DNA of 64,000 bases from Baylisascaris procyonis (lineage: Eukaryota; Nematoda; Chromadorea; Rhabditida; Ascarididae), in assembly GCA_037389465.1 (NCBI GenBank), contig JAZARR010000001.1, forward strand, positions 87,701 through 151,700, in the 5' to 3' direction. Below are positions 13,101 to 24,238 of this stretch, piece after piece (the first letter of the stretch is position 1; the number at the start of each line of letters is the position of its first letter). The position numbers and the translations under genes are program-made. Below the pieces are notes generated by a model. That model was not told the origin of the DNA. It did no database searches and worked only from the letters and a program-made list of their open reading frames with translations.

Positions 13101-16100
13101 CAAGATGACTGCATGTGCTTTAGATGTTAAAGGCACATAACCGAAGATAAAAAAAGAGGTCATGCGCGAAGTAGGATATGTCCCCTACCATTCACTGGGG
13201 GGAAGAGGGGAACAGGGAAGGTATTATACTTAATGCTTATGCAGCTGTAAGATGACTGCATGCGCTTTAGATGTTAAAGGCACATAACCGAAGATAAAAA
13301 AGAGGCCATGCGCGAAGTAGGATATGTCCCCTACCATTCACTGGGGGGAAGGGGGGAACAGGGAAGGCCTTATACTTAATGCTTATGCAGCTGCAAGATG
13401 ACTGCATGTGCCTTAGATGTTAAAGGCACATAACCGAAGATAAAAAAAGAAATGCGCGAAGTAGGATATGTCCCCCACTATTCATTGGGGGGAGGGGGGA
13501 ACAGGGGAGGTCTTATATTTAATGCTTATGCAGCTGCAAGATGACTGCATGCGCTTTAGATGTTAAAGGCACATAACCGAAGATAAAAAAAGAGGCCATG
13601 CGCGAAGTAGGATATGTCCCCTACCATTCACTGGGGGGAAGGGGGGAACAGGGAAGGTATTATACTTAATGCTTATGCAGCTGCAAGATGACTGCATGTG
13701 CCTTAGATGTTAAAGGCACATAACCGAAGATTAAAAAAATAGGTTATCCGCGAAGTAGGATATGTCCCCTACCATTCACTGGGGGGAAGGGGGAACAGGG
13801 GAGGTCTTATACTTAATGCTTATGCAGCTGCAAGATGACTGCATGTGCTTTAGATGTTAAAGGCACATAACCGAAGATAAAAAAAGAGGCCATGCGCGAA
13901 GTAGGATATGTCCCCTACCATTCACTGGGGGAAGGGGGAACAGGGGAGGTCTTATATTTAATGCTTATGCAGCTGCAAGATGACTGCATGTGCTTTAGAT
14001 GTTAAAGGCACATAACCGAAGATAAAAAAAGAGGTCATGCACGAAGTAGGATATGTCCCCTACCACTCACTGGGGGGAAGGGGGGAACAGGGAAGGTATT
14101 ATACTTAATGCTTATGCAGCTGCAAGATGACTGCATGTGCCTTAGATGTTAAAGGCACATAACCGAAGATAAAAAAAGAAATCATGCGCGAAGTAGGATA
14201 TGTCCCCCATTATTCACTGGGGGAGGGGGGAACAGGGAAGGTCTTATACTTAATGCTTATGCAGCTGCAAGATGACTGCATGTGCCTTAGATGTTAAAGA
14301 CACATAACCGAAGATAAAAAAAGAGGCTATGCGCGAAGTAGGATATGTCCCCTACCATTCACTGGGGGGAAGGGGGGAACAGGGAAGGTCTTATACTTAA
14401 TGCTTATGCAGCTGCAAGATGACTGCATGTGCCTTAGATGTTAAAGGCACATAACCGAAGATTAAAAAAATAGGTTATCCGCGAAGTAGGATATGTCCCC
14501 TACCATTCACTGGGGGGAGGGGGGAACAGGGGAGGTCTTATACTTAATGCTTATGCAGCTGCAAGATGACTGCATGTGCTTTAGACGTTAAAGGCACATA
14601 ACCGAAGATAAAAAAAGAGGCCATGCGCGAAGTAGGATATGTCCCCTATCATTCACTGGGGGGAAGGGGGGAACAGGGGAGGTCTTATATTTAATGCTTA
14701 TGCAGCTGCAAGATGACTGCATGTGCTTTAGATGTTAAAGGCACATAACCGAAGATAAAAAAAGAGGTCATGCACGAAGTAGGATATGTCCCCTACCACT
14801 CACTGGGGGGAAGGGGGGAACAGGGAAGGTATTATACTTAATGCTTATGCAGCTGCAAGATGACTGCATGTGCCTTAGATGTTAAAGGCACATAACCGAA
14901 GATAAAAAAAGAAATCATGCGCGAAGTAGGATATGTCCCCCATTATTCACTGTGGGAGGGGGGAACAGGGAAGGTCTTATACTTAATGCTTATGCAGCTG
15001 CAAGATGACTGCATGTGCCTTAGATGTTAAAGGCACATAACCGAAGATAAAAAAAGAGGCTATGCGCGCAGTAGGATATGTCCCCTACCATTCACTGGGG
15101 GGAAGGGGGGAACAGGGAAGGTCTTATACTTAATGCTTATGCAGCTGCAAGATGACTGCATGTGCCTTAGATGTTAAAGGCACATAACCGAAGATTAAAA
15201 AAAGAGGTTATGCGCGAAGTAGGATATGTCCCCTACCATTCACTGGGGGGAAGAGGGGAACAGGGAAGGTATTATACTTAATGCTTATGCAGCTGCAAGA
15301 TGACTGCATGCGCTTTAGATGTTAAAGGCACATAACCGAAGATAAAAAAGAGGTCATGCGCGAAGTAGGATATGTCCCCTACCATTCACTGGGGGAGGGG
15401 GGAACAGGGGAGGTCTTATACTTAATGCTTATGCAGCTGCAAGATGACTGCATGTGCCTTAGATGTTAAAGGCACATAACCGAAGATAAAAAAAGAGGCT
15501 ATGCGCGAAGTAGGATATGTCCCCTACCATTCACTGGGGGGAAGGGGGGAACAGGGAAGGTCTTATACTTAATGCTTATGCAGCTGCAAGATGACTGCAT
15601 GTGCTTTAGATGTTAAAGGCACATAACCGAAGATAAAAAAAGAGGTCATGCGCGAAGTAGGATATGTCCCCTACCATTCACTGGGGGGAAGGAGGGAACA
15701 GGGAAGGTATTATACTTAATGCTTATGCAGCTGCAAGATGACTGCATGTGCTTTAGATGTTAAAGGCACATAACCGAAGATAAAAAAAGAGGTCATGCGC
15801 GAAGTAGGATATGTCCCCTACCATTCACTGGGGGAGGGGGGAACAGGGGAGGTCTTATACTTAATGCTTATGCAGCTGCAAGATGACTGCATGCGCTTTA
15901 GATGTTAAAGGCACATAACCGAAGATAAAAAAAGAGGCCATGCGCGAAGTAGGATATGTCCCCTACCATTCACTGGGGGGAAGGGGGGAACAGGGAAGGT
16001 CTTATACTTAATGCTTATGCAGCTGCAAGATGACTGCATGTGCCTTAGATGTTAAAGGCACATAACCGAAGATTAAAAAAGAGGTTATGCGCGAAGTAGG

Positions 16101-19100
16101 ATATGTCCCCTACCATTCACTGGGGGAGGGGGGAACAGGGAAGGTATTATACTTAATGCTTATGCAGCTGCAAGATGACTGCATGCGCTTTAGATGTTAA
16201 AGGCACATAACCGAAGATAAAAAAGAGGTCATGCGCGAAGTAGGATATGTCCCCTACCATTCACTGGGGAGGGGGGAACAGGGGAGGTCTTATACTTAAT
16301 GCTTATGCAGCTGCAAGATGACTGCATGCGCTTTAGATGTTAAAGGCACATAACCGAAGATAAAAAAAGAGGCCATGCGCGAAGTAGGATATGTCCCCTA
16401 CCATTCACTGGGGGAGGGGGGAACAGGGAAGGTCTTATACTTAATGCTTATGCAGCTGCAAGATGACTGCATGTGCTTTAGATGTTAAAGGCACATAACC
16501 GAAGATAAAAAAAGAGGTCATGCGCGAAGTAGGATATGTCCCCTACCATTCACTGGGGGGAAGGAGGGAACAGGGAAGGTATTATACTTAATGCTTATGC
16601 AGCTGCAAGATGACTGCATGTGCTTTAGATGTTAAAGGCACATAACCGAAGATAAAAAAAGAGGCGATGCGCGAAGTAGGATATGTCCCCTACCATTCAC
16701 TGGGGGGAAGGGGGGAACAGGGAAGGTCTTATACTTAATGCTTATGCAGCTGCAAGATGACTGCATGTGCTTTAGATGTTAAAGGCACATAACCGAAGAT
16801 AAAAAAAGAGGTCATGCGCGAAGTAGGATATGTCCCCTACCATTCACTGGGGGAAGGGGGAACAGGGAAGGTCTTATACTTAATGCTTATGCAGCTGCAA
16901 GATGACTGCATGTGCTTTAGATGTTAAAGGCACATAACCGAAGATAAAAAAAGAGGTCATGCGCGAAGTAGGATATGTCCCCTACCATTCACTGGGGGAA
17001 GGAGGGAACAGGGAAGGTATTATACTTAATGCTTATGCAGCTGCAAGATGACTGCATGTGCTTTAGATGTTAAAGGCACATAACCGAAGATAAAAAAAGA
17101 GGTCATGCGCGAAGTAGGATATGTCCCCTACCATTCACTGGGGGAGGGGGGAACAGGGGAGGTCTTATACTTAATGCTTATGCAGCTGCAAGATGACTGC
17201 ATGCGCTTTAGATGTTAAAGGCACATAACCGAAGATAAAAAAAGAGGCCATGCGCGAAGTAGGATATGTCCCCTACCATTCACTGGGGGAGGGGGGAACA
17301 GGGAAGGTCTTATACTTAATGCTTATGCAGCTGCAAGATGACTGCATGTGCCTTAGATGTTAAAGGCACATAACCGAAGATTAAAAAAAGAGGTTATGCG
17401 CGAAGTAGGATATGTCCCCTACCATTCACTGGGGGGAGGGGGGAACAGGGAAGGTATTATACTTAATGCTTATGCAGCTGCAAGATGACTGCATGCGCTT
17501 TAGATGTTAAAGGCACATAACCGAAGATAAAAAAGAGGTCATGCGCGAAGTAGGATATGTCCCCTACCATTCACTGGGGGAGGGGGAACAGGGGAGGTCT
17601 TATACTTAATGCTTATGCAGCTGCAAGATGACTGCATGCGCTTTAGATGTTAAAGGCACATAACCGAAGATAAAAAAAGAGGCCATGCGCGAAGTAGGAT
17701 ATGTCCCCTACCATTCACTGGGGGAGGGGGGAACAGGGAAGGTCTTATACTTAATGCTTATGCAGCTGCAAGATGACTGCATGTGCTTTAGATGTTAAAG
17801 GCACATAACCGAAGATAAAAAAAGAGGTCATGCGCGAAGTAGGATATGTCCCCCATTATTCACTGGGGGGAAGGGGGAACAGGGGAGGTCTTATATTTAA
17901 TGCTTATGCAGCTGCAAGATGACTGCATGTGCTTTAGATGTTAAAGGCACATAACCGAAGATAAAAAAAGAGGTCATGCACGAAGTAGGATATGTCCCCT
18001 ACCATTCACTGGGGGGAAGAGGGGAACAGGGAAGGTATTATACTTAATGCTTATGCAGCTGCAAGATGACTGCATGCGCTTTAGATGTTAAAGGCACATA
18101 ACCGAAGATAAAAAAAGAGGTCATGCACGAAGTAGGATATGTCCCCTACCATTCACTGGGGGGAAGGGGGGAACAGGGAAGGTATTATACTTAATGCTTA
18201 TGCAGCTGCAAGATGACTGCATGCGCTTTAGATGTTAAAGGCACATAACCGAAGATAAAAAAAGAGGCCATGCGCGAAGTAGGATATGTCCCCTACCATT
18301 CACTGGGGGGAAGGGGGGAACAGGGAAGGTATTATACTTAATGCCTATGCAGCTGCAAGATGACTGCATGTGCCTTAGATGTTAAAGGCACATAACCGAA
18401 GATTAAAAAAAGAGGTTATGCGCGAAGTAGGATATGTCCCCTACCATTCACTGGGGGGAGGGGGGAACAGGGGAGGTCTTATATTTAATGCTTATGCAGC
18501 TGCAAGATGACTGCATGTGCTTTAGATGGTAAAGGCACATAACCGAAGATAAAAAAAGAGGTCATGCGCGAAGTAGGATATGTCCCCTACCATTCACTGG
18601 GGGAAGGGGGGAACAGGGAAGGTATTATACTTAATGCTTATGCAGCTGCAAGATGACTGCATGTGCTTTAGATGTTAAAGGCACATAACCGAAGATAAAA
18701 AAAGAGGTCATGCGCGAAGTAGGATATGTCCCCTACCATTCACTGGGGGAGGGGGGAACAGGGGAGGTCTTATACTTAATGCTTATGCAGCTGCAAGATC
18801 ACTGCATGTGCCTTAGATGTTGAAGGCACGTAACCGAAGATAAAAAAAGAAATCATGCGCGAAGTAGGATATGTCCCCCATTATTCACTGGGGGGAGGGG
18901 GGAACAGGGGAGGTCTTATATTTAATGCTTATGCAGCTGCAAGATGACTGCATGTGCTTTAGATGTTAAAGGCACATAACCGAAGATAAAAAAAGAGGTC
19001 ATGCACGAAGTAGGATATGTCCCCTACCATTCACTGGGGGGAAGAGGGGAACAGGGAAGGTATTATACTTAATGCTTATGCAGCTGCAAGATGACTGCAT

Positions 19101-22100
19101 GCGCTTTAGATGTTAAAGGCACATAACCGAAGATAAAAAAGAGGCCATGCGCGAAGTAGGATATGTCCCCTACCATTCACTGGGGGGAAGGGGGGAACAG
19201 GGAAGGCCTTATACTTAATGCTTATGCAGCTGCAAGATGACTGCATGTGCCTTAGATGTTAAAGGCACATAACCGAAGATAAAAAAAGAAATCATGCGCG
19301 AAGTAGGATATGTCCCCCACTATTCATTGGGGGGAGGGGGAACAGGGGAGGTCTTATATTTAATGCTTATGCAGCTGCAAGATGACTGCATGCGCTTTAG
19401 ATGTTAAAGGCACATAACCGAAGATAAAAAAAGAGGCCATGCGCGAAGTAGGATATGTCCCCTACCATTCACTGGGGGGAAGGGGGGAACAGGGAAGGTA
19501 TTATACTTAATGCTTATGCAGCTGCAAGATGACTGCATGTGCCTTAGATGTTAAAGGCACATAACCGAAGATTAAAAAAATAGGTTATCCGCGAAGTAGG
19601 ATATGTCCCCTACCATTCACTGGGGGAGGGGGGAACAGGGGAGGTCTTATACTTAATGCTTATGCAGCTGCAAGATGACTGCATGTGCTTTAGATGTTAA
19701 AGGCACATAACCGAAGATAAAAAAAGAGGTCATGCACGAAGTAGGATATGTCCCCTACCATTCACTGGGGGGAAGAGGGGAACAGGGAAGGTATTATACT
19801 TAATGCTTATGCAGCTGCAAGATGACTGCATGCGCTTTAGATGTTAAAGGCACATAACCGAAGATAAAAAAGAGGCCATGCGCGAAGTAGGATATGTCCC
19901 CTACCATTCACTGGGGGGAAGGGGGGAACAGGGAAGGCCTTATACTTAATGCTTATGCAGCTGCAAGATGACTGCATGTGCCTTAGATGTTAAAGGCACA
20001 TAACCGAAGATAAAAAAAGAAATCATGCGCGAAGTAGGATATGTCCCCCACTATTCATTGGGGGGAGGGGGGAACAGGGGAGGTCTTATATTTAATGCTT
20101 ATGCAGCTGCAAGATGACTGCATGTGCTTTAGATGTTAAAGGCACATAACCGAAGATAAAAAAAGAGGTCATGCACGAAGTAGGATATGTCCCCTACCAT
20201 TCACTGGGGGGAAGGGGGGAACAGGGAAGGTATTATACTTAATGCTTATGCAGCTGCAAGATGACTGCATGCGCTTTAGATGTTAAAGGCACATAACCGA
20301 AGATAAAAAAAGAGGCCATGCGCGAAGTAGGATATGTCCCCTACCATTCACTGGGGGGAAAGGGGGAACAGGGAAGGTATTATACTTAATGCCTATGCAG
20401 CTGCAAGATGACTGCATGTGCCTTAGATGTTAAAGGCACATAACCGAAGATTAAAAAAAGAGGTTATGCGCGAAGTAGGATATGTCCCCTACCATTCATT
20501 GGGGGAGGGGGGAACAGGGGAGGTCTTATATTTAATGCTTATGCAGCTGCAAGATGACTGCATGTGCTTTAGATGGTAAAGGCACATAACCGAAGATAAA
20601 AAAAGAGGTCATGCGCGAAGTAGGATATGTCCCCTACCATTCACTGGGGGGAAGGGGGGAACAGGGAAGGTATTATACTTAATGCTTATGCAGCTGCAAG
20701 ATGACTGCATGTGCTTTAGATGTTAAAGGCACATAACCGAAGATAAAAAAAGAGGTCATGCGCGAAGTAGGATATGTCCCCTACCATTCATTGGGGGAGG
20801 GGGGAACAGGGGAGGTCTTATACTTAATGCTTATGCAGCTGCAAGATCACTGCATGTGCCTTAGATGTTGAAGGCACGTAACCGAAGATAAAAAAAGAAA
20901 TCATGCGCGAAGTAGGATATGTCCCCCATTATTCACTGGGGGGAGGGGGGAACAGGGGAGGTCTTATATTTAATGCTTATGCAGCTGCAAGATGACTGCA
21001 TGTGCTTTAGATGTTAAAGGCACATAACCGAAGATAAAAAAAGAGGTCATGCACGAAGTAGGATATGTCCCCTACCATTCACTGGGGGGAAGAGGGGAAC
21101 AGGGAAGGTATTATACTTAATGCTTATGCAGCTGCAAGATGACTGCATGCGCTTTAGATGTTAAAGGCACATAACCGAAGATAAAAAAGAGGCCATGCGC
21201 GAAGTAGGATATGTCCCCTACCATTCACTGGGGGGAAGGGGGGAACAGGGAAGGCCTTATACTTAATGCTTATGCAGCTGCAAGATGACTGCATGTGCCT
21301 TAGATGTTAAAGGCACATAACCGAAGATAAAAAAAGAAATCATGCGCGAAGTAGGATATGTCCCCCACTATTCATTGGGGGAGGGGGAACAGGGGAGGTC
21401 TTATATTTAATGCTTATGCAGCTGCAAGATGACTGCATGCGCTTTAGATGTTAAAGGCACATAACCGAAGATAAAAAAAGAGGCCATGCGCGAAGTAGGA
21501 TATGTCCCCTACCATTCACTGGGGGGAAGGGGGGAACAGGGAAGGTATTATACTTAATGCTTATGCAGCTGCAAGATGACTGCATGTGCCTTAGATGTTA
21601 AAGGCACATAACCGAAGATTAAAAAAATAGGTTATCCGCGAAGTAGGATATGTCCCCTACCATTCACTGGGGGGAAGGGGGAACAGGGGAGGTCTTATAC
21701 TTAATGCTTATGCAGCTGCAAGATGACTGCATGTGCTTTAGATGTTAAAGGCACATAACCGAAGATAAAAAAAGAGGCCATGCGCGAAGTAGGATATGTC
21801 CCCTACCATTCACTGGGGGAAGGGGGAACAGGGGAGGTCTTATATTTAATGCTTATGCAGCTGCAAGATGACTGCATGTGCTTTAGATGTTAAAGGCACA
21901 TAACCGAAGATAAAAAAAGAGGTCATGCACGAAGTAGGATATGTCCCCTACCACTCACTGGGGGGAAGGGGGGAACAGGGAAGGTATTATACTTAATGCT
22001 TATGCAGCTGCAAGATGACTGCATGTGCCTTAGATGTTAAAGGCACATAACCGAAGATAAAAAAAGAAATCATGCGCGAAGTAGGATATGTCCCCCATTA

Positions 22101-24208
22101 TTCACTGGGGGAGGGGGGAACAGGGAAGGTCTTATACTTAATGCTTATGCAGCTGCAAGATGACTGCATGTGCCTTAGATGTTAAAGGCACATAACCGAG
22201 GATAAAAAAAGAGGCTATGCGCGAAGTAGGATATGTCCCCTACCATTCACTGGGGGGAAGGGGGGAACAGGGAAGGTCTTATACTTAATACTTATGCAGC
22301 TGCAAGATGACTGCATGTGCCTTAGATGTTAAAGGCACATAACCGAAGATTAAAAAAGAGGTTATGCGCGAAGTAGGATATGTCCCCTACCATTCACTGG
22401 GGGAAGAGGGGAACAGGGAAGGTATTATACTTAATGCTTATGCAGCTGCAAGATGACTGCATGCGCTTTAGATGTTAAAGGCACATAACCGAAGATAAAA
22501 AAGAGGTCATGCGCGAAGTAGGATATGTCCCCTACCATTCACTGGGGGAGGGGGGAACAGGGGAGGTCTTATACTTAATGCTTATGCAGCTGCAAGATGA
22601 CTGCATGTGCCTTAGATGTTAAAGGCACATAACCGAAGATAAAAAAAGAGGCTATGCGCGAAGTAGGATATGTCCCCTACCATTCACTGGGGGAAGGGGG
22701 AACAGGGAAGGTCTTATACTTAATGCTTATGCAGCTGCAAGATGACTGCATGTGCTTTAGATGTTAAAGGCACATAACCGAAGATAAAAAAAGAGGTCAT
22801 GCGCGAAGTAGGATATGTCCCCTACCATTCACTGGGGGAGGGGGGAACAGGGAAGGTATTATACTTAATGCTTATGCAGCTGCAAGATGACTGCATGTGC
22901 CTTAGATGTTAAAGGCACATAACCGAAGATTAAAAAAGAGGCCATGCGCGAAGTAGGATATGTCCCCTACCATTCACTGGGGGGAAGGGGGGAACAGGGA
23001 AGGTATTATACTTAATGCTTATGCAGCTGCAAGATGACTGCATGCGCTTTAGATGTTAAAGGCACATAACCGAAGATAAAAAAGAGGTCATGCGCGAAGT
23101 AGGATATGTCCCCTACCATTCACTGGGGGGAAGGGGGGAACAGGGAAGGTATTATACTTAATGCTTATGCAGCTGCAAGATGACTGCATGTGCCTTAGAT
23201 GTTAAAGGCACATAACCGAAGATTAAAAAAGAGGTTATGCGCGAAGTAGGATATGTCCCCTACCATTCACTGGGGGAGGGGGAACAGGGAAGGTATTATA
23301 CTTAATGCTTATGCAGCTGCAAGATGACTGCATGCGCTTTAGATGTTAAAGGCACATAACCGAAGATAAAAAAGAGGTCATGCGCGAAGTAGGATATGTC
23401 CCCTACCATTCACTGGGGGAAGGGGGAACAGGGAAGGTCTTATACTTAATGCTTATGCAGCTGCAAGATGACTGCATGTGCCTTAGATGTTAAAGGCACA
23501 TAACCGAAGATTAAAAAAAGAGGTTATGCGCGAAGTAGGATATGTCCCCTACCATTCACTGGGGGGAAGGGGGGAACAGGGAAGGTCTTATACTTAATGC
23601 TTATGCAGCTGCAAGATGACTGCATGTGCCTTAGATGTTAAAGGCACATAACCGAAGATAAAAAAAGAGGCTATGCGCGAAGTAGGATATGTCCCCTACC
23701 ATTCACTGGGGGGAAGGGGGGAACAGGGAAGGTCTTATACTTAATGCTTATGCAGCTGCAAGATGAGTGTATGTGCCTTAAATATAAGACCCTATTTCCT
23801 AGTCATGAAACCTAACGTCAAAGATATAAGAATCTCAGATTCCTTTCACTTTTCAGTCAAATCATATGGGAAGGTGAAGTACGAGCTCAAACATGAGGTT
23901 TAAAGTCAACTGCCGTCTACACAATGCCTTTACTACTGAATAACTAGGAAACATTTCCACTAAATTCATAATAAAAATCCCAGCAAAAGTGGTTATTTAT
24001 ATTTAAAACGATATCTAGAAAAAAATCCTAATATGGTTTGTTTTGAATAGAATTAAGATGCCATTGAATGGCAAAACTTGTGAATGTTTTTAGTGTGACA
24101 CATAAATTAAAGAAAATAAAATACATAATAAAATCATACCCATTGCTCAGCGGGACTCAAATATTCCTCGTCTTTGGTTAATGCCTTGGTGGTGGTCACT
24201 TCTTCCAT
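1120..24208 (-). CDS. REV1: DNA repair protein REV1 (Y-family dCMP transferase), 14 exons
   Basis: REV1 inserts dCMP opposite damaged or abasic template and scaffolds other translesion polymerases in the nucleus. Coding exons (minus strand): 24208-24140, 11466-11349, 9534-9363, 8651-8502, 7344-7213, 6946-6835, 6328-6144, 5671-5514, 5004-4851, 4227-4137, 3699-3595, 2911-2810, 2353-2180, 1392-1174. All phases agree and give 647 residues. Seen in order: BRCT domain (about 50-135), N-digit with the SRLH motif (171-174; R172 is the expected dCTP-pairing arginine and L173 its partner), palm with DLDCFF (224-229) and SCDE (322-325; catalytic D224, D324, E325), the SCSYEAR fingers motif (264-270), a helix-hairpin-helix LPGIG (404-408), a little-finger domain to about 574, then a tail with PIP-like and UIM-like motifs. 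The given end is the TGA at 1122-1120, reached whether the last short intron is spliced or retained. Human REV1 is about 1250 residues, so this one is short unless the downstream blocks at 328-1122 belong to it. Identity is confident; the C-terminus is not. Confidence 0.9.
1174..1392 (-). CDS. REV1: REV1 exon 14, tail with PIP-like and UIM-like motifs (residues 575-647)
   Basis: Starts IGIQLTRL, continuing the little-finger end (human GVGIHVNQL). It then holds GHTLLDFF (595-602), which fits the Q-less PIP boxes of translesion polymerases, and EEDDPILKKVLKESLREE (621-638), which fits the UIM pattern with valine at the usual alanine. The donor used here is GTG|GTAATT. The next exon in phase 0 would begin TGA TGA. 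Retaining the 51-nt intron adds 17 codons and stops at the same TGA. Confidence 0.85.
2180..2353 (-). CDS. REV1: REV1 exon 13, little finger (residues 517-574)
   Basis: Encodes ADAPMEPEKFLGHGVCD and ends NPVVSDLRG, matching human GHGICDN and SDMRG. Acceptor TTTATAG, donor GGG|GTAAGT. Confidence 0.93.
2810..2911 (-). CDS. REV1: REV1 exon 12, little finger (residues 483-516)
   Basis: Encodes an amphipathic helix (LDFLKTMAVELEKKL) followed by the strand STVTLKVM, as in Y-family little-finger domains. Acceptor TTTCAG, donor ATG|GTATGG. Confidence 0.88.
3425..3500 (+). repeat. Three 30-bp direct repeats in REV1 intron 11
   Basis: The motif GCTTYATTGGTCA recurs at about 3425, 3455 and 3484 (period about 30 bp). 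Each copy carries ATTGGTCA, the reverse complement of a CCAAT-like TGACCAAT. It lies inside an intron. Confidence 0.7.
3595..3699 (-). CDS. REV1: REV1 exon 11 (residues 448-482)
   Basis: Encodes YNLCRGVDKEREV, then RKSISCDINYGIRF, the highly conserved thumb-to-little-finger link of REV1. Acceptor TTTGCAG, donor AAG|GTTTAT, phase 0. Confidence 0.93.
4137..4227 (-). CDS. REV1: REV1 exon 10 (residues 417-447)
   Basis: Encodes LCEQLQTLQMSQLQKLLG and GTKTG, matching the thumb segment of human REV1 that ends in PKTG. Acceptor TTTTAG, donor CAG|GTAAAC. Confidence 0.88.
4851..5004 (-). CDS. REV1: REV1 exon 9, thumb HhH (residues 366-417)
   Basis: Encodes LIARLSTRHAKPNGQF, a Y-family signature, and the hairpin LPGIG. 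Acceptor TTTTAAG, donor CA|GTAAGT, phase 2. Confidence 0.93.
5514..5671 (-). CDS. REV1: REV1 exon 8, catalytic SCDE (residues 313-366)
   Basis: Encodes YTVDIRAVSCDEMYVDL with catalytic D324 and E325, then CNASVGVG. Acceptor CTTATAG, donor GTTG|GTAGGA, phase 1. Confidence 0.95.
6144..6328 (-). CDS. REV1: REV1 exon 7, fingers (residues 252-313)
   Basis: Encodes MSEVASCSYEARACGVRNG and a helix ending YEVLSR. Only about 10 residues separate motif I from SCSYEAR, so the long insert of human REV1 here is absent. Acceptor TTGTAG, donor CGAG|GTGAGT. Confidence 0.95.
6835..6946 (-). CDS. REV1: REV1 exon 6, palm motif I (residues 214-251)
   Basis: Encodes HLDLDCFFVSVALRTR, then GKPIAITHSR. D224 is the first catalytic metal ligand and FF the steric-gate region. 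Acceptor ATTTTCAG, donor CCAGG|GTTTCT, phase 0. Confidence 0.93.
7213..7344 (-). CDS. REV1: REV1 exon 5, N-digit (residues 170-214)
   Basis: Encodes RSRLHLISTLAQDMRQYV. R172 corresponds to the arginine that pairs with incoming dCTP in yeast and human REV1, and L173 to the residue that stacks on the flipped-out template base. Acceptor TTATAG, donor GAAAG|GTTGCT. Confidence 0.92.
8502..8651 (-). CDS. REV1: REV1 exon 4 (residues 120-170)
   Basis: Begins SIEAGERLPEEAYLIY, the end of the BRCT domain, and ends DPNFINNFYG, the start of the N-digit. The linker between them is only about 25 residues, against well over 150 in human REV1. Acceptor ATTGCAG, donor GGAAG|GTATTA. Confidence 0.92.
9363..9534 (-). 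CDS. REV1: REV1 exon 3, BRCT core (residues 63-120)
   Basis: Encodes DPPASELRRL, IHGGEFHIYY, VATHVATGKI and IIHPKWII, the body of the REV1 BRCT domain with its conserved GG turn and the tryptophan (W116). Acceptor TTGCAG, donor GACAG|GTATGC, ending in phase 2. Confidence 0.93.
9596..9673 (+). repeat. 26-bp tandem repeat, 3 full copies, in REV1 intron 2
   Basis: Degenerate units starting ACYTGACWTC at 9596, 9622 and 9648 each end in a G-rich GGGTC block. A partial copy precedes them from about 9574. The region is more GC-rich than its surroundings. Confidence 0.7.
10567..11260 (+). repeat. 93-bp minisatellite, about 7 copies, in REV1 intron 2
   Basis: The landmark GTCGATAACTG recurs at 10681, 10774, 10867, 10960, 11053 and 11145, giving a 93-bp period, with degenerate copies at both ends. 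Units are GA-rich on the plus strand and contain TATAAACTC twice. Because 93 is divisible by 3, shadow open frames run through the array on the minus strand. These are not genes. Confidence 0.92.
11349..11466 (-). CDS. REV1: REV1 exon 2 (residues 24-63)
   Basis: Acceptor TTTTCAG|CGTCG, donor ACAG|GTTCTT, ending in phase 1. It carries the first BRCT strand, GVSIYVNGYT (53-62), a REV1 signature. It is too short to stand out as an open frame and was found by looking for the missing start of the BRCT domain. Confidence 0.88.
11614..23799. repeat. 146-bp satellite array, about 83 copies, filling REV1 intron 1
   Basis: The unit runs from TCTTATAYTTAATGC through ATGCAGCTGCAAGATG, the pair TGCCTT/AAGGCA, CATAACCGAAGAT, an A-tract, GAAGTAGGATATGTCCCC and a G-rich stretch ending CAGGGAAGG. 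Spacing between units is 144-148 bp. Copies differ mainly by single substitutions (TCTTAT, TATTAT or CCTTAT; TGCCTT, TGCTTT or CGCTTT) and by the length of the G and A runs. The array starts and ends abruptly; the last unit breaks down after 23765. I see no coding sequence in it. The long G-runs and homogeneity make the true copy number uncertain. Confidence 0.97.
24140..24208 (-). CDS. REV1: REV1 exon 1 (residues 1-23)
   Basis: Starts at the ATG 28 nt after a TTTTCAG site and ends in the donor TGG|GTATGA. It ends SPAEQW and joins in phase 0 to RRYMDLKKSKL, matching the W-x-x-YM-x-x-K pattern at the start of animal REV1. It is separated from exon 2 by 12.7 kb of satellite-filled intron. Confidence 0.75.
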
Positions 24209-24236
24209 CGGCTCCTTTTTGAAAATGCTCCTCCCT

Positions 24237-24238
24237 CT
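24237..24238 (-). promoter_or_regulatory. Probable trans-splice acceptor of REV1
   Basis: The minus strand reads CGCTTTTCAG|AGGGAGG, with the AG 28 nt upstream of the REV1 ATG. The leader between has no other ATG. A further upstream coding exon is possible but I see none. Confidence 0.5.

Noticed and set aside
11614..23799. Canonical G-quadruplexes in every 146-bp unit
   Set aside because: The G-rich stretch usually offers only three runs of three or more G plus a GG, so it does not meet the four-run pattern in most copies.
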